Origin: CAYNNP01 sp964398215
GTDB lineage: Bacteria > Planctomycetota > Planctomycetia > Pirellulales > Pirellulaceae
Assembly (NCBI GenBank): GCA_964398215.1
Contig: CAYNNP010000167.1
Span: 1-14,670, forward strand
Length of the DNA: 14,670 nt
Direction: 5' to 3'
Made by a program: the position numbers and the translations under genes. Of this stretch, positions 7,691 to 12,747 are shown piece by piece. The notes beneath the pieces were generated by a model that was not told where the DNA came from, did no database searches, and was given only the letters and a program-made list of their open reading frames with translations. Every line of letters begins with the position of its first letter. The stretch's first letter is position 1.

Positions 7691-7748
7691 TTAAATTTGC
7701 CATTCTAGTCAATTTGATCGACGCAATTGCTTCCGTGAGGTAGTCCCC

Positions 7749-10700
7749 ATGACCCGTTTTACCCGGCTTTTCACAGTCTCAGCCGTCTGCTTTCTGTTTG
7801 TTTCCGAGCTTCTATTGCAGAAGTCTCATGCGGATGAGAGGCCCAACGTACTGCTGATTGTGGCAGACGACATGGGCTACAGCGACTTGGGTTCGTTTGG
7901 CAGTGAGATATCGACGCCTCGTTTAGATGAGATGGCGATGAAAGGTGTTCGTTTGACGAACTTTCATGCCGCGCCATCGTGTTCGCCAACTCGAGTGATG
8001 TTGATGTCAGGTTGTGACAATCACGTTGCTGGAATGGGGGCGATGAAGGAACAGATAAAGGATTCGCAGAAAGGCAAACCTGGCTACGAAACTTTCTTGA
8101 ACGACCGGGTCGCGGCGTTGCCGGAGATCATGAAAGCGGGTGGTTACCACACTTACATGACAGGTAAATGGCACTTGGGATTGGACGATGAACACAGTCC
8201 GAGTGCTCGCGGTTTTGAAAAAGCATTTTCGCTGCTTGTTGGTGGCGCATCGCATTTTGATATCAGCGGAACGGACAGCGATTTCAAGGTCGCGCCGTAC
8301 CGAGAGAATGGCAAGAAACTGGAAGAGCTACCTGAAGATTTTTATTCGTCCAAGACTTACGCGGACAAGATGATTCAGTACATCGATGAAGGTAGCAAGG
8401 ATGGCAAACCATTCTTTGGCTGGCTTGCATTCACGGCTCCGCATTGGCCGTTGCATGCTCCGGATGAATTCATCCAAAAGTACGCAGGTGTTTACACTGC
8501 CGGGTACGATGTGATTCGAGAGGATCGAATCCGCCGCGCCAAGGATCTTGGGGTTTTGCCAGCCAATTACAGTTCGGAGAACTTTCATAGAGTCGGTCAG
8601 TACTGGGATCAGTTGTCAGTTGAGGACCGCAGGGATACTGCACGAAAGATGGCGGTTTACTCGGCGATGATCGAGTGCATGGATTTTCACATTGGCCGCG
8701 TGATCGATCACCTGAAGGCAACGGGGCAACTGGATAATACTTACGTCATTTTCATGTCGGACAATGGTGCAGACGGCGGTGATGTAACGTCACCGCAAAT
8801 GCCGTTTGCAGATTTCATCCGCGAGCAGTGCGACAATAGCTTTGAGAACTATGGCCGCAAGGGTTCGTTCATCTCGAAAGGCCGCAACTGGGCTCAAGCT
8901 TGCACGGCTCCTTACAAAATGTGGAAAGGGTTCACGACCGAAGGCGGGATTCGAGTTCCGGCTCTGATTTACCGTCCAGGTATGAAACGCGCGGGGGCGA
9001 TCGACAATCAGTTGTTGACTGTGATGGATGTTGCTCCAACAACGATGGAATTGGCTGGCGTGAAGCACCCCGGCGCTGAATTCGAAGGCCGCAAAGTGGC
9101 TCCTATTCAAGGCAAGTCGTTTGCGAGTTTGTTTGACAAACAAGATGTTGTGCACCCGCAGGACGAGCCGATTGGTTGGGAGCTTCACGGCCGTAAAGCA
9201 ATGTTCTTAGGAGACTACAAAGCGGTTCAGTACGGGCGCCCATTCGGCAGTGGCCAGTGGGAAGTCTATGACTTAACAGCTGATCCCGGCGAAGTACAAA
9301 ATTTGGTGTCGTCGCAACCACAGTTGGCTCAGCAAATGGCCGCGGCGTGGGATCAATACGCGAGCAGCAATGGCGTCGTGTTGGTTGAAGATACGCCGCC
9401 AGGTGGTGGCCGAGGTGGCGGTGGCGGCCGAGGTGGTGGACGCCGCGGTTCGGGTGGACCAGATTCTCAAGGCTTGGCCCAACGAGGCGCAGGTGGACAA
9501 GGTGGTGCTGGGCAAGGTCGTCCTGGACAAGGTGGACAAGGGCGTCCCGGCCAAGGTGGACCAGGTCAAGGTCGTCCTGGTCAAGGCGGTCCCGGCCAAG
9601 GTGGTCCTGGTCAAGGTGGTCCTGGTCAAGGTGGTCCTGGTCAAGGTGGTCCTGGNNNNNNNNNNNNNNNNNNNNNNNNNNNNNNNNNNNNNNNNNNNNN
9701 NNNNNNNNNNNNNNNNNNNNNNNNNNNNNNNNNNNNNNNNNNNNNNNNNNNNNNNCGACCAAATCAGGGCGGTCCAAGTCAAGGCCGGCCAAACCAGGGT
9801 GTAAGTCAGCCGTCGCAAGGCGTGATGCCCAATCAGGTCCCAAATGCTTCGTCCAGCCGAGGCGGACAAAAGATCTATGTCACTGCCGGAGCTAGTAACG
9901 GCGATGGGTCAAGCTGGAGTTCTTCGATGAGTCTTGTGCAGGCACTTCGTGTTGCTCGACCTGGCGATGAAGTTCGTGTGGCCAAGGGAACTTATTATCC
10001 ATCGGATAGCGGCGACCGTTTCACTTCGTTTCAGCTTCCTCAAGGTGTCAAAGTCCTCGGTGGCTTCTCGGGTAGCGGTGACGAACGCGACTGGGTTGCA
10101 AACGCAACGATTTTGAGCGGCGATATTGGTAAGGTCGGAGATGATTCTGATAACTCAATTCACATCGTGATCGGTGCTGATGGTGCAGAACTAGATGGCT
10201 TTACAATCGCCGGTGGTAACGGAACCAATGCACGCGGCGGTGGTGGCCGAGGCGGAGCTGGCGGTCCCGGCCAAGGCGGTCGTGGCCCTGGAGGCGGACA
10301 AGGTGGACGCGGCCCTGGAGCTGGACAAGGCGGACGCGGGCCTGGGGCTGGCCAAGGCGGTGGACGCGGCGGAGCTGGCCAAGGACGTGGCGGACCTGGG
10401 CAAGGTGGTCCTGGAGCTGGACAAGGCGGACGTGGTGGACAAGGCGGACGTCCTGGTGCTCCACCAGCTGGACGCGGAGCTGACGCAAGCAGTGTGAGTC
10501 GTGCAACGACACTTGTCGTGCAACGTCCTCAGCAAGGCGGCCAAGGTCGCGGAGCGGGCGGACGCGGAGGCGGTGGTGGCGGCGGCCGAGGTCCTGGCGG
10601 ACCCGGTGGACCGGGTGGTGGTGGCGGTAACGCTCCGATCCACATCACGCCTCAGATGATCATCGGCAATATCAATCCAGGTGCCGGTGCGGGCATCGTG

Positions 10701-12626
10701 AACTTCAAGTGTTCACCGACGTACCGCAACTGCGTCATCCGCGACAACAAGGCTCGAAAGGGAGGCGGTGTCTATAACATGACTTCGATCACGACGCCTT
10801 CTGATCCTGAGTTTGAAGTGCAGCCAGCACCGAAGTTCATCAATTGCAGTTTCATTAACAACTATGCCATCGGGCGTGGTGGTGCAATCAGCAACGATTT
10901 AGGAACCGAGCCAACGTTCATTCAGTGTTCGTTCATGGACAATAAATGCGATGGAAAAGGCGGCGCGATCTACAATGACTTCCGTTGCTCGCCCACATTG
11001 ATCTCATGCTTGTTCGTCGGCAACTCGGCGTACGACGGCGGTGCGTTGGGCAATGATGGGGCGTCCAGTCCGATCATCACCAACTGCACGTTCTATGGCA
11101 ATCACGCCATCGACATGGGTGCGGCTCTGTATCAGGGAAGTGGTCCGTCAAACAACCCAGTCGTCACGAACACGATCATCTGGGGAAACAAGTGTGACAA
11201 CGGTCCTGCAGAAATCGTCAACTGGCACGACAACAGCCCCGTAGTGACATACTCGTGCATCGAGGGTGGTTACGAAGGCGAAGGAAATATCAGTACGGAT
11301 CCAATGTTCGTGGATCCTGCCAATGGCGACTACTCGCTGGCCAACGATTCGCCATGTGTTGACGCGGCGAACGGACTTGCTGGACCTGAAACGGATCGTT
11401 TGGGTGCTTCGCGGTTTGATGACATGGGGATGCCTAACGGTGCGGTGGCTTCGATCATCGCCGCGATGGGTGATCTTGGTCGAACTGCTCGCAGGGGAAC
11501 CGCGCCGGCCGACATGGGTGCATTCGAGCGTCAGGAGTCGACTCCGACGGAGAAGATTTCTACGGTCTATGTCAACGGTGCAAGTACTGGCGCCAATCAA
11601 GATGGCCGCTCTTGGCAGACTGCTTTCAAGACACTTCAGCCGGCGATCGAGCTTGCCTATCGCGGAAGTGCCGAAGTTTGGATTGCCAAGGGCGTGTACA
11701 CGCCGACTGCTGGAACAGATCGTACCGAGTCATTTCGGCTGCGTGAGGGAGTCGCACTTTATGGTGGATTCGCAGGTGTTGAATCGTCGCGTAACCAACG
11801 TGACATCAGATCCAATGTAACGACGCTAAGTGGAAACATTGGGCGTGCGGACCTGTCCGAAGACAATTCCTATCACGTCTTGGTTGGTGCCGACGACGCT
11901 TTGCTAGATGGGTTTGTTATTCGTGATGGGAACGCCAGCGGCCAAGCTTTCCATGCCAAGGGCGGCGGTATGATCAACTACGCTCGCCACCGGCAAAAAG
12001 CACCTACTGGTTGGGCGACTGGTTTTACAGTTCACGTTACCAACACGCTGTTCATTAACAACACAGCGATCGAAGGCGGAGCGATCTACAACTACGACCG
12101 TAGCGAACCGACGTTCACCAATGTGGTCTTCCGTGACAACAGTGCTGAAAGCGGTGGTGCGATCTTGGATCGTGTGGGTGTGAAGTCGAAATTAAAACAG
12201 TGCCAGTTTGTGAACAACTATGCCAAGTGGCGTGGCGGTGCGGTTTACTTTGACTACGGTTCGCGCCCAATGATCGATAATTGTACTTTCACCGAGAACA
12301 AGACCGATGGGCATGGTGGTGCGACCTACATCATCAGCCGTGCTTCGCAGCTAGAGAACTCGGTGGTGAACGTTTCCAACAGTGTGTTCAGTGGTAACCA
12401 AGCTCGACTGCGTGGCGGTGCGATCGCCAATGCTGACAGCGGTGTCTTGGAAATGGCCAACTGCGAGTTCAAGCTGAATCAAGCCGGTAAAGGTGGCGGT
12501 GCCGTTTCTAACGAGTACCTGTCGCGAACAACTGCTCGAGGATTGCAGTTCTCTGGAAACCGAAGTGATTCTGGAGAAGCGGATATGGATACGGACGAGA
12601 GTTCCAGTGTGAGACTGGACGGTTAA
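7749..12626 (+). CDS. secreted AtsA-type arylsulfatase fused to two right-handed beta-helix domains (spans an assembly gap)
   Basis: As assembled this encodes 1625 residues; GAGG (7737-7740) precedes the ATG by 8 bases. A Sec signal peptide ends near SHA-DE (residue 28). Residues 30-548 form a full sulfatase of the Pseudomonas AtsA subfamily. They show metal ligands Asp40/Asp41 (VADDMGY), the formylglycine motif CSPTR with Cys78, TGKWHLG with Lys140 and His142, MSDNGADGGD with Asp338/Asn339, FTTEGGIRVPAL and YDLTADPGE. Residues 551-705 are a Gly/Gln/Pro/Arg-rich linker containing 100 N. Residues 708-1260 form a beta-helix domain with rungs such as FINNYAIGRGGAI, a choice-of-anchor-Q-like part (IIWGNK ... 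SCIEGGYEGEGN) and a DMGAFE end. Residues 828-961 within it are a second Gly-rich insert. Residues 1271-1625 are a second beta-helix copy. The role is probably sulfate-ester removal from extracellular polysaccharide. The sulfatase is certain; the single-chain fusion depends on the frame across the gap. Confidence 0.85.
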   Translation: MTRFTRLFTVSAVCFLFVSELLLQKSHADERPNVLLIVADDMGYSDLGSFGSEISTPRLDEMAMKGVRLTNFHAAPSCSPTRVMLMSGCDNHVAGMGAMKEQIKDSQKGKPGYETFLNDRVAALPEIMKAGGYHTYMTGKWHLGLDDEHSPSARGFEKAFSLLVGGASHFDISGTDSDFKVAPYRENGKKLEELPEDFYSSKTYADKMIQYIDEGSKDGKPFFGWLAFTAPHWPLHAPDEFIQKYAGVYTAGYDVIREDRIRRAKDLGVLPANYSSENFHRVGQYWDQLSVEDRRDTARKMAVYSAMIECMDFHIGRVIDHLKATGQLDNTYVIFMSDNGADGGDVTSPQMPFADFIREQCDNSFENYGRKGSFISKGRNWAQACTAPYKMWKGFTTEGGIRVPALIYRPGMKRAGAIDNQLLTVMDVAPTTMELAGVKHPGAEFEGRKVAPIQGKSFASLFDKQDVVHPQDEPIGWELHGRKAMFLGDYKAVQYGRPFGSGQWEVYDLTADPGEVQNLVSSQPQLAQQMAAAWDQYASSNGVVLVEDTPPGGGRGGGGGRGGGRRGSGGPDSQGLAQRGAGGQGGAGQGRPGQGGQGRPGQGGPGQGRPGQGGPGQGGPGQGGPGQGGPGQGGPXXXXXXXXXXXXXXXXXXXXXXXXXXXXXXXXXXRPNQGGPSQGRPNQGVSQPSQGVMPNQVPNASSSRGGQKIYVTAGASNGDGSSWSSSMSLVQALRVARPGDEVRVAKGTYYPSDSGDRFTSFQLPQGVKVLGGFSGSGDERDWVANATILSGDIGKVGDDSDNSIHIVIGADGAELDGFTIAGGNGTNARGGGGRGGAGGPGQGGRGPGGGQGGRGPGAGQGGRGPGAGQGGGRGGAGQGRGGPGQGGPGAGQGGRGGQGGRPGAPPAGRGADASSVSRATTLVVQRPQQGGQGRGAGGRGGGGGGGRGPGGPGGPGGGGGNAPIHITPQMIIGNINPGAGAGIVNFKCSPTYRNCVIRDNKARKGGGVYNMTSITTPSDPEFEVQPAPKFINCSFINNYAIGRGGAISNDLGTEPTFIQCSFMDNKCDGKGGAIYNDFRCSPTLISCLFVGNSAYDGGALGNDGASSPIITNCTFYGNHAIDMGAALYQGSGPSNNPVVTNTIIWGNKCDNGPAEIVNWHDNSPVVTYSCIEGGYEGEGNISTDPMFVDPANGDYSLANDSPCVDAANGLAGPETDRLGASRFDDMGMPNGAVASIIAAMGDLGRTARRGTAPADMGAFERQESTPTEKISTVYVNGASTGANQDGRSWQTAFKTLQPAIELAYRGSAEVWIAKGVYTPTAGTDRTESFRLREGVALYGGFAGVESSRNQRDIRSNVTTLSGNIGRADLSEDNSYHVLVGADDALLDGFVIRDGNASGQAFHAKGGGMINYARHRQKAPTGWATGFTVHVTNTLFINNTAIEGGAIYNYDRSEPTFTNVVFRDNSAESGGAILDRVGVKSKLKQCQFVNNYAKWRGGAVYFDYGSRPMIDNCTFTENKTDGHGGATYIISRASQLENSVVNVSNSVFSGNQARLRGGAIANADSGVLEMANCEFKLNQAGKGGGAVSNEYLSRTTARGLQFSGNRSDSGEADMDTDESSSVRLDG
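9399..9865 (+). repeat. low-complexity Gly/Gln/Pro/Arg-coding linker of the sulfatase gene
   Basis: The region between the sulfatase and the first beta-helix encodes GGGRGGG blocks, then GQGRPGQGG-type repeats, and after the gap RPNQGGPSQG units. At 9603-9647 three identical 15-bp units (GGTCCTGGTCAAGGT, encoding GPGQG) lie head to tail, with a partial fourth copy running into the N block. Upstream units are degenerate versions of the same pentad. The composition on both sides of the gap is alike and in one frame, which supports continuity of the gene. The five-residue period excludes a collagen Gly-X-Y helix; a flexible or beta-turn-rich spacer is more likely. Confidence 0.85.
9656..9755. 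other. assembly gap (100 N) inside the sulfatase linker repeat
   Basis: Exactly 100 N replace an unresolved part of the 15-bp tandem repeat. A round number implies a placeholder, so the real length is unknown. The frames on both sides happen to agree with 100 N, which has a one-in-three chance of being coincidental. Confidence 0.97.
10230..10632 (+). repeat. Gly-rich insertion inside the first beta-helix domain
   Basis: About 134 residues of Gly/Arg/Gln/Pro/Ala repeats (units such as GRGPGAGQGG) interrupt the beta-helix directly after LDGFTIAGGN. A short non-repetitive island (DASSVSRATTLVVQRPQ) breaks the array. The second beta-helix copy has at the same place only a short loop (GQAFHAKGGG), so the array is an added or expanded loop of copy 1 rather than part of the fold. 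Confidence 0.8.
11559..12623 (+). other. second beta-helix domain, internal duplication of the first
   Basis: Residues 1271-1625 repeat the order of the first domain: YVNGAS against YVTAGAS, DGRSW against DGSSW, EVWIAKGVYTP against EVRVAKGTYYP, ALYGGFAG against KVLGGFSG, TTLSGNIG against TILSGDIG, and LLDGFVIRDGN against ELDGFTIAGGN. Seven rung repeats with an F-x-x-N ... G-G-A-I pattern follow (for example FINNTAIEGGAIYN, FSGNQARLRGGAIAN). Unlike copy 1, it has no choice-of-anchor-Q section and no DxGAxE ending. It stops in an acidic tail (EADMDTDESSSVRLDG) without a recognisable sorting signal or autotransporter barrel. Confidence 0.85.
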
Positions 12627-12643
12627 GGAATGAACCGAAGTAG

Positions 12644-12677
12644 TTTTTGGACGCATCACGCGTGGTGCGTCCAAAAA
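12644..12677 (+). terminator. strong hairpin terminator after the sulfatase gene
   Basis: TTTTTGGACGCA (12644-12655) pairs perfectly with TGCGTCCAAAAA (12666-12677) around a 10-base loop that itself contains CACGCGTG. ATTTTGTTGTT follows on the plus strand. The hairpin begins 18 bases after the TAA, so it is well placed to end the sulfatase transcript and to give the next gene its own promoter. Confidence 0.85.
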
Positions 12678-12684
12678 TTTTGTT

Positions 12685-12700
12685 GTTCACTCGGGTGAAC
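12685..12700. promoter_or_regulatory. 16-bp palindrome before the EF-hand gene (candidate operator)
   Basis: GTTCAC (12685-12690), spacer TCGG, then GTGAAC (12695-12700) form a perfect inverted repeat. It lies 7 bases after the terminator hairpin and 47 bases before the next start codon. The following AT-rich stretch (12701-12724) could hold promoter elements, but no confident -35/-10 pair can be named. It may be a regulator site or a minor hairpin. Confidence 0.35.
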
Positions 12701-12747
12701 CTATTACACAAATTCAATTTTTTACCATCGCTGCCTGAGCAATCATT

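Noticed and set aside
9603..9655. CRISPR-like array of direct repeats
   Set aside because: The units are contiguous 15-bp coding repeats without spacers and lie in frame inside a gene.
9370..9804. Val/Lys/Asp-rich frame overlapping the sulfatase linker
   Set aside because: It is a shifted reading of the same tandem repeat and crosses the N gap; no start signal or domain.
9399..9865. Collagen-like Gly-X-Y repeat
   Set aside because: Periods are 5, 7, about 10 and 11 residues with adjacent glycines; the strict triplet needed for a collagen helix is absent.
10191..10643. Thr/Ser/Ala-rich minus-strand frames opposite the Gly-rich repeats, also at 13111-13509
   Set aside because: They are by-products of GC-rich repeat DNA without stop codons on the opposite strand; the sense frames have recognised flanking domains.
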